Shown: piece after piece, positions 9,541 to 18,009 of the stretch
Numbering within the stretch: the first letter of the stretch is position 1
Layout of the letters: every line of letters begins with the position of its first letter
Assembly: GCA_965276005.1 (NCBI GenBank)
Contig: OZ254962.1
Span: forward strand, 1,426,001 to 1,490,000
DNA length: 64,000 bases
Direction: 5' to 3'
Source of the DNA: G965232465 sp965276005
GTDB taxonomy: Bacteria; Pseudomonadota; Alphaproteobacteria; JAQWUY01
Program-made: the position numbers and the translations under genes
The notes under the pieces: model-generated
Seen by the model: only the letters and a program-made list of their open reading frames with translations
The model's database searches: none
What the model was told of the DNA's origin: nothing

Positions 9541-11463
9541 TTATGTCGCCTGTTGCCATGCCGTATGCACAGCCGTATAATTTTGTTGCACCATATGCGA
9601 AAAAGTGTGGTCGTTTATACGGTTTGCCAACCACTGCTGCAGCGGTGCAGCAAATATGGTGCGACCGATAGCAAAGCCCTTGCACCACTTTTGTCCTTTG
9701 GCGTGTTGAAAACTGGCGCTCAAAGACTCGATAGACCGATCGAGACCTAGTGTCAATACCCCACGACAATATGGGGCATGGGTATCGATAGCCTCAGACA
9801 CCGCCCGCCATTGCCGTGTGTCTAAGGGGGGCAATTTCCACCAATCGGGCTTTACACCCAAATCGTATATATGGTGTAACGCCCGTGCCATACTGGTATC
9901 ACACATATCAAACCCGTTCGGGTGGATAATTTCCAACAACAATTCATGCCCGGTGGCACACACTGCGTGCCACAACAATTTTATCCGCTCTAGCTGTACG
10001 GTGTTTATATCCGTGTCGGCATCTGGGTGATAAAACATCAAGCACTTGACAATGTGTTCCTTCGGCCACGATGTGAATTGGGTGCCTATGTCGTCGCCGT
10101 GTTCAAACTGCAACGGGTACGACTTGGGCAATTCCACAGGGCGACCAATCCACAGACCATCACCAGTGGCATTGTTTAAGGCATCTTGTCCCCATGTAGC
10201 ATCGATCAGCACGCCAAAATGTGTGCCTAGCTGTTGCGATATGTGTTTGCCCGCTTGTAACATCAGGCTTTTTGCCTGTGATATACGGTGTGTATCCGCC
10301 CCCAATTTTTCACACATATCGACCATTTGCACCCGGTGGTCGAAAGCAAATATCGATAACGGCGTTTGCCATTTTGGACGGTCTGGGGCGGTTACCCGAT
10401 GCAGATAATTAAGATGGCTGTCCTTATCAGGGCGGGGTACAGATTCCGCTCGGCTGATATAATTGGACAGCTCCGCCCATGTGGGCATAGCCGGGGTACA
10501 CCCATGCCGGGATACCACCAACGCCCCAGAGGCGTTGCCGTATTGCAGCCCTTGTTGTATACGCTGTTTTTGTGTACCGCTATCGTCAAGGTATCCCCGT
10601 AAAAATCCGCTCATAAACGCATCGCCCGCCCCCAGCACATTGAGAACTTCCACCCGCACGCCAATACCGTTTATCCCCCCGTCTAAATCGTCTGGTATAG
10701 CCTGTGCGTATACGCTTGCCCCCAATGCCCCCCGTTTTAGCACAATCACCGCATCGGTTAAGGTACGGATATTTTTTAACGCTTGCAGCGTCTCTGTAGT
10801 ACCGCCGGCAATGTGGATTTCTTCCTCCGTCCCCACCAGCAAGTCAAAGTGGGGCAGGATAGATTGTAAGTGCTCCGTTACCCGCACATCGGCAACGAAG
10901 CGGGTGTCGCCATCGCCCTTAGTCGTCAAACCCCAAAGCACCGGGCGATAATCGATGTCTAAACAGCGGATAGCACCGTGTTTTTTGGCATATGTCAGGG
11001 CTTGTAAAGACGCCCCAAGCATAGGCTGTGCCGATAGGTGCGTGCCTGTGATTAACAGTGCTCTACCGTCAGCAATAGCCTGTTCGTTTATGTCATCGGC
11101 ACACAGGGACGCATCGGCACAATTGTCCCGATAAAACAACAACGGAAACCGCTGTTTGTCTTTAATCGCCAAAATAGCAAGGGCGGTCAAGCGGTCGTTA
11201 TCGATCCCCACCTGTGAAGTGTCGACACCTTCTTTATTGAGTTGCTCGATAATATATGTGCCAAATTGTTCGTTGCCAACCTTGGTAATTATCGCCGATT
11301 TTAGACCCAATCTTGCACAGCCTGTGGCGATATTCAGAGACGACCCGCCGATGTATTTGGCAAAACTGCGGACATCTTCCAGCCTTGCCCCAATTTGTTG
11401 GGCATACAAATCGACGCTGGAACGCCCCAAACATATAATATCCCATTTTTTACTATCGATCAT
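9541..11463 (-). CDS. iolC: 5-dehydro-2-deoxygluconokinase fused to DUF2090 aldolase-like domain
   Basis: A 640-aa fusion. Residues 1 to about 330 form a PfkB sugar kinase (IGGSSLNIATGCARLG near the start, NVLGAGDAFMSGFLRG with the catalytic Asp) that phosphorylates 2-deoxy-5-keto-gluconate. Residues of about 350-640 form DUF2090, an aldolase-like barrel found fused to IolC in many proteobacteria and proposed to cleave the phosphorylated product to malonate semialdehyde and DHAP. No separate iolJ is present in the window, which supports that role. The start is awkward: the ATG at 11463 ends an eight-A run, a TTG at 11475 is in frame, and the best-placed ATG (11479, after AAAGGTGA) is one base out of frame. 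Confidence 0.9.
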   Translation of the reverse strand: MIDSKKWDIICLGRSSVDLYAQQIGARLEDVRSFAKYIGGSSLNIATGCARLGLKSAIITKVGNEQFGTYIIEQLNKEGVDTSQVGIDNDRLTALAILAIKDKQRFPLLFYRDNCADASLCADDINEQAIADGRALLITGTHLSAQPMLGASLQALTYAKKHGAIRCLDIDYRPVLWGLTTKGDGDTRFVADVRVTEHLQSILPHFDLLVGTEEEIHIAGGTTETLQALKNIRTLTDAVIVLKRGALGASVYAQAIPDDLDGGINGIGVRVEVLNVLGAGDAFMSGFLRGYLDDSGTQKQRIQQGLQYGNASGALVVSRHGCTPAMPTWAELSNYISRAESVPRPDKDSHLNYLHRVTAPDRPKWQTPLSIFAFDHRVQMVDMCEKLGADTHRISQAKSLMLQAGKHISQQLGTHFGVLIDATWGQDALNNATGDGLWIGRPVELPKSYPLQFEHGDDIGTQFTSWPKEHIVKCLMFYHPDADTDINTVQLERIKLLWHAVCATGHELLLEIIHPNGFDMCDTSMARALHHIYDLGVKPDWWKLPPLDTRQWRAVSEAIDTHAPYCRGVLTLGLDRSIESLSASFQHAKGQKWCKGFAIGRTIFAAPLQQWLANRINDHTFSHMVQQNYTAVHTAWQQAT

Positions 11464-11513
11464 TTTTTTTCTCAATCATAAATATCACCTTTCTGAGAGG
11501 CAAGCCATCTCCC

Positions 11514-11546
11514 TCACCCTTTACCTCTCTTTTTACTATCGGTCAT
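11514..11546 (-). other. Ten-codon mini-ORF duplicating the iolC start region
   Basis: Directly after iolR, GAGGTGATTTT-ATG starts MTDSKKRGKG and stops. The ribosome site, the ATG and the codons GAT AGT AAA match the iolC start (MIDSKK), so this looks like a local duplication of the iolC 5' end that left a translatable leader. It may couple iolR and iolC translation or may be a relic; neither can be shown here. Confidence 0.5.
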
Positions 11547-11559
11547 AAAATCACCTCTG

Positions 11560-12363
11560 CTATATGTCCGTCCCCCGTAAGGCTATGGTTTTTAAGATGG
11601 CTTCGACCAAAACAATCGTACCGGACAAAGTACGGGGAAAGGCGTGTATATCGTCTTTGATACAGATGCAGGTATCCGCCCCCTGATACAACGGGCTGGT
11701 CACCATATCGGTAATGCCCACCGATGGCATACCCTTTTCACGGGCAATTCCCAGCAATGCCTCGACTGGTCCCCAATAGCTTTTAAACGACACCGCCACA
11801 ATACAGTCGTTTCTGTCCGCATTGTTTAAATACCCTATTGCTAAGTTGTCCTCATCAGGTAAGATAATCGAGGTATACCCCAGCCCTAACAACGCATATC
11901 GCATACTGACCCCGACCGCCTCAGAGCGTCCCCGGGCGTACAAATATACGGTTTTCGCATCGGCAATAGTGGTGGCAATCGCATCTAGTTGCTGTTGACA
12001 GACATTGTCCAAAATCGTATCGACCTGTTGCACCGCCTGTATAACCGTGCGTTGCAATATATCCGCATTGCCAGATACCATGTTTTGTTTCAGCTTCGAC
12101 ACCCGATCCGCATACACAGAACGGTTTTTACGGTATTCTTCGGCAAATACTTTTTGCATGGATTTAAAACCGTCGAATCCCAACGCTTTGGCAAACCGTA
12201 TCAGAGCGGACGGCTTTACATCTGCAGTGTCGGCAATGTCTTGAATTGTCATAATCACAATATCTTCGGAATTCTCTAAGACAAAATCGGCAATCCGCCT
12301 TAATACGGGTGACAGCCCATCGTACTGTTTGGCGATTTTATCTGTTAATAATTGTACATTCAT
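11560..12363 (-). CDS. iolR: RpiR/MurR-family transcriptional regulator, probable inositol repressor
   Basis: A 267-aa regulator with an N-terminal RpiR helix-turn-helix (about 1-77, including TIQDIADTADVKPSALIRFAKALGFDGF) and a C-terminal SIS sugar-isomerase-like domain (about 125-250, VYLYARGRSEAVGVSMRYAL). RpiR-type IolR proteins in rhizobia repress iol genes and respond to a phosphorylated inositol intermediate; the same job is inferred here from position, directly before iolC and inside the same transcript. It reads from the promoter upstream of the HAD gene or from its own weak AT-rich region at 12364-12425, where no convincing -35/-10 pair was found. Confidence 0.85.
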   Translation of the reverse strand: MNVQLLTDKIAKQYDGLSPVLRRIADFVLENSEDIVIMTIQDIADTADVKPSALIRFAKALGFDGFKSMQKVFAEEYRKNRSVYADRVSKLKQNMVSGNADILQRTVIQAVQQVDTILDNVCQQQLDAIATTIADAKTVYLYARGRSEAVGVSMRYALLGLGYTSIILPDEDNLAIGYLNNADRNDCIVAVSFKSYWGPVEALLGIAREKGMPSVGITDMVTSPLYQGADTCICIKDDIHAFPRTLSGTIVLVEAILKTIALRGTDI

Positions 12364-12425
12364 AGTCTTTATAAACCATCATGTTTTTGAATTATATAGG
12401 CTCTGGTTGACATTTTGTTTCCCTT

Positions 12426-12989
12426 TCAAAAAAGTATTTCACGAGATAAAAACTCTTGTCGGGGAAACGATTTCACCCCGATGTTCCAATACTCTCGCCT
12501 TGTATTGCTGTTGCTCTCAATCCCCACGATATGACGCTGAGGGATACCACTTTTAATGAGTTTCTTTGCGTACTCCCTTTTAAAATCATGAACCCGCAGA
12601 CTGGACTGATTCGGTACATAACATTTCCACCCCAGATATGGGACTTGTTCATTTATGCGTTTTATCGTTTCTTTTGCATAACGAAGCGGTCTTGCCGTTA
12701 TAATAATAACGAACCAATCGTGCTTCGAAATTTCTTTTGCCAATTCTTGCGAATAGACATCCTTTTCCACTTCATAAGAATTGTTGGCAAACTTACACTT
12801 TTCCGCAAGAGTGCCGTTCAAATCCAATAGACAAATTTTCTCATAGCAGATTACCTCGTAATGAATTTTTTCATTATCTAGATAGTCAACATTTTCTTGC
12901 GTATGCAATCCGTAAATGTCTGACAAAAGATATAAACTTTTTCTTTGGTCTGCGTTGATACTTTGTTTGATTTTAATTATTTTAATCAT
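12426..12989 (-). CDS. HAD-like hydrolase (phosphatase fold), first gene of the iol transcript
   Basis: A 187-aa protein clearly richer in AT than its neighbours. Motif I is LLDLNGTLAE (about 53-62), in which the second Asp of the usual DxD is Asn; motif II is IIITARP (about 94-100). A lysine-rich segment precedes IVGIESNSNTRREYW, where motif III/IV is expected. The altered DxN may lower or change activity. A good AAAAGGAA ribosome site supports the ATG at 12989, and a near-consensus promoter lies at 13061-13089. It is not a standard inositol gene. It may be a phage or defence HAD enzyme inserted between the promoter and iolR. The substrate is unknown. Confidence 0.65.
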   Translation of the reverse strand: MIKIIKIKQSINADQRKSLYLLSDIYGLHTQENVDYLDNEKIHYEVICYEKICLLDLNGTLAEKCKFANNSYEVEKDVYSQELAKEISKHDWFVIIITARPLRYAKETIKRINEQVPYLGWKCYVPNQSSLRVHDFKREYAKKLIKSGIPQRHIVGIESNSNTRREYWNIGVKSFPRQEFLSREILF

Positions 12990-13060
12990 TTGAATTCCTT
13001 TTCTTTGTCTCTTACACTAAAAAACCATATTTATCAAAAGGTTGTATATACGAATGTGCT

Positions 13061-13089
13061 ATTGTACACCACTTTTATTGCTGTGTCAA
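13061..13089 (-). promoter_or_regulatory. Sigma70-type promoter for the HAD-iolR-iolC operon
   Basis: On the minus strand TTGACA (13089-13084), a 17-nt spacer and TACAAT (13066-13061). Predicted start of transcription is near 13054, giving a leader of about 65 nt before the HAD gene. No other strong promoter was found before iolR. Confidence 0.75.
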
Positions 13090-13136
13090 TTTTTTTTCTA
13101 TATAATACATGTCTAGAATATTTTTTATATAATCTC

Positions 13137-13164
13137 TTGACATACCCGAAAAGTATTTTATCAT
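13137..13164 (+). promoter_or_regulatory. Promoter of iolE
   Basis: TTGACA (13137-13142), a 16-nt spacer and TATCAT (13159-13164). The predicted transcript start near 13171 leaves about 37 nt before iolE. The region between this and the divergent operon promoter is very AT-rich; I saw no clear shared palindromic operator. Confidence 0.65.
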
Positions 13165-13207
13165 CTAGTAACATCATTTTTTGAAATTTTAAGGAAAGTC
13201 ACACACC

Positions 13208-14104
13208 ATGCACATAAACATCGCCGTTGCCCCGATTAACTGGATAAATGACGACTTGCCGGCATTAGGGGGGGATATTGCCGTCGACACCTGCCTTGCC
13301 CAAGCACAACAAGCCGGATACATTGCCATCGAAAAAAGCATAAAGTTCCCAATAGGATACGATCGACAACAAGCCCTTCTCACCCCTTACAATTTACGCA
13401 TGATTGGCGGCTGGCACGGCGGTAATTTGATAGACGGCACGGTTGCCGAAGAAAAAAAACGGGTGGCACAGCAACTGGATTTGTACTTACAATGGCAATG
13501 TCCCGTCATGGTATACGGGGAAACGGGCGGTTCGATTCAATCACAACCGCGCACCCCGATAAACAACCGTCATATCCGTACTCAAGACCACTTGCGGGCA
13601 TATGCGGACAGGCTGTCAGAATTTGGCGAATGGATACAATCCGCCGGCGTCCCCCTATCGTTTCACCCGCACATGGTAACAGCGGTACAAACCCCAGAAG
13701 AAACAGACTTTATCATGCACCACACCAGCGATGCGGTGGGGCTGTTGTGGGACACAGGACACTATTACTTTGGCGGCGGCGACCCGCTGGATGTGCCCAA
13801 AAAATGGGGACATCGCATCAATTATGTCCACTGTAAGGACATACGACAATCCGTGTTACAGCACATGGATCCCAACCAACACAGCTTTATCGAATACATA
13901 ATAGCAGGCGTATTCACCGTCCCCGGCGACGGCAATATCGATTTCCAAGCAGTAGCAAACGCTTTATACCAAATACAATATGAAGGCTGGATATGCGTCG
14001 AAGCAGAACAAGACCCCACCAAAGCCAACCCCCTACAATATGCCAAAATGGGACGGGAACATATGGTAAAATGCCTAACCCAAGCGGGATATACCTGTGC
14101 ATAG
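13208..14104 (+). CDS. iolE: Myo-inosose-2 dehydratase
   Basis: A 298-aa TIM-barrel protein (AP endonuclease 2/xylose-isomerase-like) that dehydrates 2-keto-myo-inositol to the diketo ring compound used by IolD. It begins INIAVAPINWINDD, the family's usual opening, and has the metal-binding residues in SFHPHMVTAVQTPEE, LLWDTGHYYFGGGDP, YVHCKDI and CVEAEQDP in the usual order. AAGGAAA lies 10 nt before the ATG. It is transcribed divergently from the rest of the iol genes and ends 1 nt before the convergent Fic gene. Confidence 0.94.
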   Translation: MHINIAVAPINWINDDLPALGGDIAVDTCLAQAQQAGYIAIEKSIKFPIGYDRQQALLTPYNLRMIGGWHGGNLIDGTVAEEKKRVAQQLDLYLQWQCPVMVYGETGGSIQSQPRTPINNRHIRTQDHLRAYADRLSEFGEWIQSAGVPLSFHPHMVTAVQTPEETDFIMHHTSDAVGLLWDTGHYYFGGGDPLDVPKKWGHRINYVHCKDIRQSVLQHMDPNQHSFIEYIIAGVFTVPGDGNIDFQAVANALYQIQYEGWICVEAEQDPTKANPLQYAKMGREHMVKCLTQAGYTCA

Positions 14105-14105
14105 G

Positions 14106-15191
14106 TTAAAATCGTAGCCTATAGCGGGTATACTTTCCCGTACCGGTTTTGGTTAAGGCATGCTTTTGCACCAGATCGGATAAATCCCGTGTGGCTGTGG
14201 GGCGGGTGGTTTTGGTTATAGATATATAGTTGCCCGCACTTAGACCGCCTTTAAAACCATCTATGCCGGCGTCAAACATACGGGCAAGTGCCTTTCGTTG
14301 TCTAAGGTTTAGGTGATGCCTATGTGTGTCAAAAAATCGGGTTTTGTGGATGATAAATTCTATATGCTTCATGGTGTTTTGTTGGGCTTGCAGGATTGTT
14401 TTATAAAAATACACCAGCCAATCGGTCACATCATTGGTGGTACTTGCCGTGTGTAGCATATTGTAATATGTTTTCTTATCTTGGTTAAGCGTGTATGACA
14501 ACATAATAAAACTAGGTTTGCCCATATGCCTAGCCAACGCCTTTTCCACCAATGCCCGTCCTATTCTGCCATTGCCGTCTTCGAATGGGTGAATGGTTTC
14601 AAAATATAAATGGGCAATGCCTGCGTATATAATCGGCGATACCCGGTCGTCATAATTATTAAACCAACGAATAAACGAGTCCATTTCCCCCATCACTTGT
14701 GCGGAGGGTGGGGCTTCGAAATGGACTTTGCGGTTGTAGTAAGACCCAGACACAATTTGCATCGGTGCCGCATGGGTGCGATACGCCCCCGATACAATCC
14801 GCACATTGTGCTGACACAGCAACTTTTGCCATTTATACAGTATATCATGGGACAAATCGTCTTGATAATAGGTATATAAGTCGCACATAATCAGCGAGAT
14901 ACCGTATTCCCTATCGGATATTTTACGGGTATCCGCATACAAACCAAATTGTTGGCACAACGAAGACCGCACGCTATCTCGGTCGAGAATTTCCCCTTCG
15001 ATAGCAGAATTTTCTACAGCTTCCGCTCCGAATATATCGATGTGTAAAGCGTGTTTATCCGTATCGTGTAAATACTGCGTCCCGCTCCATATGCTTCCCA
15101 TATATTGATAAAACAAGGGGTCATAATGTGCCAATTTGGTCACATCATACGAAAAATCCGTCCAATCCGGCAGCTGCCAATTCCATTGCAT
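14106..15191 (-). CDS. Fic family protein with C-terminal winged helix
   Basis: A 361-aa Fic protein. The catalytic motif HPFEDGNGRIGRAL is complete (about 196-209), so it should transfer AMP or a related group to a target hydroxyl. The N-terminal region contains ENSAIEGE (about 60-67), the position of the inhibitory helix; the canonical (S/T)xxxE(G/N) is only partly kept because its first residue is Asn. The C-terminal 80 residues look like a winged-helix domain (LSAGNYISITKTTRPTATRD). Such Fic-HTH proteins are widespread and may self-regulate or act as toxin-like modules. The gene is convergent with iolE with almost no gap and no visible terminator. Confidence 0.85.
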   Translation of the reverse strand: MQWNWQLPDWTDFSYDVTKLAHYDPLFYQYMGSIWSGTQYLHDTDKHALHIDIFGAEAVENSAIEGEILDRDSVRSSLCQQFGLYADTRKISDREYGISLIMCDLYTYYQDDLSHDILYKWQKLLCQHNVRIVSGAYRTHAAPMQIVSGSYYNRKVHFEAPPSAQVMGEMDSFIRWFNNYDDRVSPIIYAGIAHLYFETIHPFEDGNGRIGRALVEKALARHMGKPSFIMLSYTLNQDKKTYYNMLHTASTTNDVTDWLVYFYKTILQAQQNTMKHIEFIIHKTRFFDTHRHHLNLRQRKALARMFDAGIDGFKGGLSAGNYISITKTTRPTATRDLSDLVQKHALTKTGTGKYTRYRLRF

Positions 15192-15297
15192 GATGTATAA
15201 AAATCCTTTCTATAAATCACAATATAGCACTTTTATGATTTATAGACAAGCATTTTATACATCACGAGTATACGCATATATGCCGTAATATATCTCG

Positions 15298-15516
15298 ACC
15301 GGAGCTGTTTTTGCGTTTAATATGGAATCGGATTCCATTTTGCACGATTGTTTTTTAGATTTTGATATGTATAACTGTTCGTTTTATCGCACTACTCATA
15401 AAAATATCGCTTGACTGGAGCTGTTTTTGCGTTTAATATGGAGTTGGATTCCATTTTACACGATTATTTTTTGGATTTTAATATGTATAACCGTACGCTC
15501 TATCGAACTATTCATA
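15298..15516 (+). repeat. Tandem duplication of an ATPase gene 5' end
   Basis: Two copies of a roughly 103-nt segment (15298-15400 and 15414-15516) share GGAGCTGTTTTTGCGTTTAA, an ATGGA start and most following codons, with scattered substitutions. The second copy runs into the AAA_14/DUF4143 gene; the first is cut short. Confidence 0.75.
15322..15414 (+). pseudogene. Truncated 30-codon copy of the AAA_14/DUF4143 gene start
   Basis: This frame encodes MESDSILHDCFLDFDMYN and then stops at TGA (15412-15414). It aligns residue by residue with MELDSILHDYFLDFNMYN upstream of the intact gene. The simplest reading is that a tandem paralogue once stood here and everything after its first 30 codons was deleted. 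Alternatively it is a short local duplication that now forms a leader peptide. Confidence 0.55.
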
Positions 15517-16709
15517 CAGTCAGTGATACTTTTCCGGTGCTGTTGTTGACGGGTCCCCGACAGGTGGGTAAATCGACACTACTGGATATGTGTAGGGATT
15601 CGGCACGCCATTATGTGACTTTGGACGATTTGGATGTACGACAGTTGGCGAAAAATGATCCCGGATTGTTTGTGCAAACATACAAACCGCCTTTAATTAT
15701 CGACGAAGTGCAATACGCCCCAGAATTGCTGAGTTACATTAAAATTGTGGTCGATAAACAGCAAAGCAACGGTTTATTTTGGCTGACGGGATCGCAAAAG
15801 TTCCACCTTATGCGGGGTATACATGAAAGCCTTGCCGGACGGGTTGCCATTATCGATGTATTGGGGCTTTCGCAATCAGAATTACGCCAAAATGCGGACG
15901 CCTGCAAGCCCTTTATGCCCACCCCCGAATGGATTGCCCATGCCAGACAGACCGTACATACGCCTTTGTCGATGGATGCCGTATACCATACCATTTGGCA
16001 AGGGGCATTTCCACGATTACACACACAAAATACGGATCGTGATATATTTTACAGGTCGTACATACAAACCTATATACAACGGGATGTAAGAGATGTGCTC
16101 AATATATCCGACGACATGCGGTTTTACAATTTCCTTGTGGGTATCGCCGCCCGTACGGGGCAGCTGTTAAATTATGCCGATTTATCCCGTGATGTGGGCA
16201 TCGATGCGAAAACAGCGAAATCATGGGTATCCATACTGGAAACATCCGGGTTGGTCTATTTGTTGCACCCGTATTATCATAATGTCAGCAAAAGGTTAGT
16301 AACTTCTACGCCTAAAATATATTTTTTGGATACGGGACTATGTGCGTACTTGACAAAATGGACAGATGCCCAATCCTTGTCTGTAGGGGCTATGTCGGGG
16401 CATATTTTGGAAACTTATATGTTTACCGAAATCCTTAAAAGCTATTGGCACAACGGTAAACAACCGCATTTTTATTACTATCGCAACGCCGATCAGAACG
16501 AAATCGATCTGGTCATAGAAACAGGCGATACCCTATACCCCACAGAATTTAAAAAAACAGGCACCCCCTCCCACCGGGCATCAAAACATTTTCATTTATT
16601 AGAAAAATTAGACAAAAAATTGGGACACGGCTGCGTCATATGCTTTACAGAAAAAGACATTCCCCTATCCAGAGAAGTAACCGCTATTCCCGTTGGATAT
16701 TTAGGGTAA
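15483..16709 (+). CDS. ATP-binding protein, AAA_14 with DUF4143 domain
   Basis: A 408-aa ATPase. The N-terminal AAA_14 part holds Walker A LLTGPRQVGKSTLL and Walker B PPLIIDEVQYAPELL; the sensor stretch FWLTGSQKFHLM follows. The C-terminal DUF4143 part contains the FLDTGLCAYLTKW and HILETYMFTEILKSY blocks and ends in a nuclease-like NEIDLVIE...PTEFKKTG segment (E/D and ExK pattern). Members are common in gut and host-associated bacteria, often in several copies, and their function is unsettled. The ATG at 15483 begins the usual MYNRxL sequence with GGA 8 nt upstream; in-frame starts at 15438 and 15411 are possible because that stretch is conserved in the duplicated copy. Confidence 0.85.
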   Translation: MYNRTLYRTIHTVSDTFPVLLLTGPRQVGKSTLLDMCRDSARHYVTLDDLDVRQLAKNDPGLFVQTYKPPLIIDEVQYAPELLSYIKIVVDKQQSNGLFWLTGSQKFHLMRGIHESLAGRVAIIDVLGLSQSELRQNADACKPFMPTPEWIAHARQTVHTPLSMDAVYHTIWQGAFPRLHTQNTDRDIFYRSYIQTYIQRDVRDVLNISDDMRFYNFLVGIAARTGQLLNYADLSRDVGIDAKTAKSWVSILETSGLVYLLHPYYHNVSKRLVTSTPKIYFLDTGLCAYLTKWTDAQSLSVGAMSGHILETYMFTEILKSYWHNGKQPHFYYYRNADQNEIDLVIETGDTLYPTEFKKTGTPSHRASKHFHLLEKLDKKLGHGCVICFTEKDIPLSREVTAIPVGYLG

Positions 16710-16795
16710 CTGTACCCTACCGCCCAAAACTGCCCTTATACTCTAACATAGCAGAAAGAAAACGAAGTTATATTTTATTTGGAATAGCCTATTGA

Positions 16796-17131
16796 TTATT
16801 TTTTGGTAATAGGTACTTGACTCCGACCTCCACTCCTTGGAGTTTTTTCGTGTTTCTTAAAGTTATACCCTATTTCTGATTCTCTCAACTCTGTTTTTTC
16901 TGCAGAAAATAAACGGTACAATATGAAAAATGTAATTATTGAAATCATCAATGCCAAAACGATATTTACATTTAATAGGAAAAGTAGTGCAAAAAAAAAA
17001 AAAACGAGATCTGCTATTGCAATAATCAGTAATCGCCACAATAATATAATCAGTTTCTCTACCAACTGTGAAAATGCCACAATACAGAACAGTAATACAA
17101 AAATTATAAAAAGTAACAAAAAAACAGCCAT
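16796..17131 (-). CDS. Small hydrophobic membrane protein of unknown function
   Basis: A 111-aa protein that I do not recognise. Residues 1-75 are almost wholly hydrophobic and could form two or three membrane spans; the tail (about 80-111) is charged and basic, ending SQVPITKK. A run of 13 T in the coding strand (16992-17004) encodes the FFFF stretch and would be prone to slippage. Base composition is strongly AT-rich, like the small genes that follow. No family motif was seen. Confidence 0.5.
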   Translation of the reverse strand: MAVFLLLFIIFVLLFCIVAFSQLVEKLIILLWRLLIIAIADLVFFFFALLFLLNVNIVLALMISIITFFILYRLFSAEKTELRESEIGYNFKKHEKTPRSGGRSQVPITKK

Positions 17132-17384
17132 TGTTTATCTCTTAAATACTCGATAATACACCATCAAATAATTGTTCTATCTCTGACCCTCTTAATGCGG
17201 GATTTTCCTTAACACGGCAACAACGATAAAGGTGCTAACAACACGGGCAATTCATACACCAATGTCAATACCAAACCACCGAGATATTTTCTTGAGTGTA
17301 CAATTTTATTAAATTCGGGGCGTTATCCGCTAACACCGGAAATCATCGCCTAAATGGATTTCCTTGTGTATGATACTAGGTACT

Positions 17385-17645
17385 TTACGAAATTCCAAGA
17401 ATTTTGCCTAAATTTAATAGTAAAAGTACAATTCCAGTAAACGCCCCAAACATTATTCCCACGCTTGTATACATGGATATTTTAATGTCTTTGCGAATTA
17501 TTTCAATGTCTGTTTTACTTGCCAAATTAGAATTTGCAAAATTCACCTGTTCATGAGCAACAGCCTCAGCCTGTTTTTTGGGCATGCCAGAAGCTTCTAG
17601 TCTCTTGGTAATCGACAATGCGTCAATGGCAACATTTCCTGCCAT
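17385..17645 (-). CDS. DUF1640-like small coiled-coil membrane protein, copy 1
   Basis: An 86-aa protein. The N-terminal half, LSITKRLEASGMPKKQAEAVA, matches the opening of DUF1640/CCDC90-like proteins, followed by a short heptad-rich helix (ASKTDIEIIRKDIK) and one C-terminal membrane span (about 58-80). AGGAG lies upstream of the ATG. A close paralogue is at 18009-18260. Such genes sit near phage and mobile regions but their role is unknown. Confidence 0.6.
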   Translation of the reverse strand: MAGNVAIDALSITKRLEASGMPKKQAEAVAHEQVNFANSNLASKTDIEIIRKDIKISMYTSVGIMFGAFTGIVLLLLNLGKILGIS

Positions 17646-17757
17646 TACAATATTCTCCTATCCTTGCCCCAGCAGGGTGGTTGTTGCAGCGGTGAATCCG
17701 CTACCTAAAAACACTGTAACATAATTTTTAAAATAATGTTATACTTTTTTAAAAAAA

Positions 17758-18009
17758 TTAAAAAATGGCAATTATAAACTTTTTACAACAAATCCCCACC
17801 GCAATGGTACCCCACAAAGCACCAAACGAACCAGCCATAGCAACCGCCCCGACCGTATCAGCATTCTTTAGTTTATCGATAATCATACCCAAACCATACC
17901 CCAAACCCAAAAACAAGGCACCGCAACAATCTCTTAAAACAACATCAGAATAAACGCCCGAATATGTGCAATGCACTTCGGTAATCGACCGCAAGGCAAG
18001 AGCAGACAT
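17758..18009 (-). CDS. Small glycine-rich membrane protein
   Basis: An 83-aa protein with two glycine-rich hydrophobic segments, CGALFLGLGYGLGMIID (about 29-45) and VGAVAMAGSFGALWGTIAVG (about 53-72), rich in GxxxG-like spacing. The ATG overlaps the stop of the upstream DUF1640-like gene as TAATG, so the two are probably co-translated. The second half matches the 46-aa product at 18277-18417. It is not recognised as a known family; glycine-zipper peptides of this type include phage holins and bacteriocin-like toxins, but this is only a suggestion. Confidence 0.55.
   Translation of the reverse strand: MSALALRSITEVHCTYSGVYSDVVLRDCCGALFLGLGYGLGMIIDKLKNADTVGAVAMAGSFGALWGTIAVGICCKKFIIAIF

Noticed and set aside
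5306..13900. Many antisense frames within the iol genes
   Set aside because: They are shadows of genes supported by complete family motifs on the other strand.
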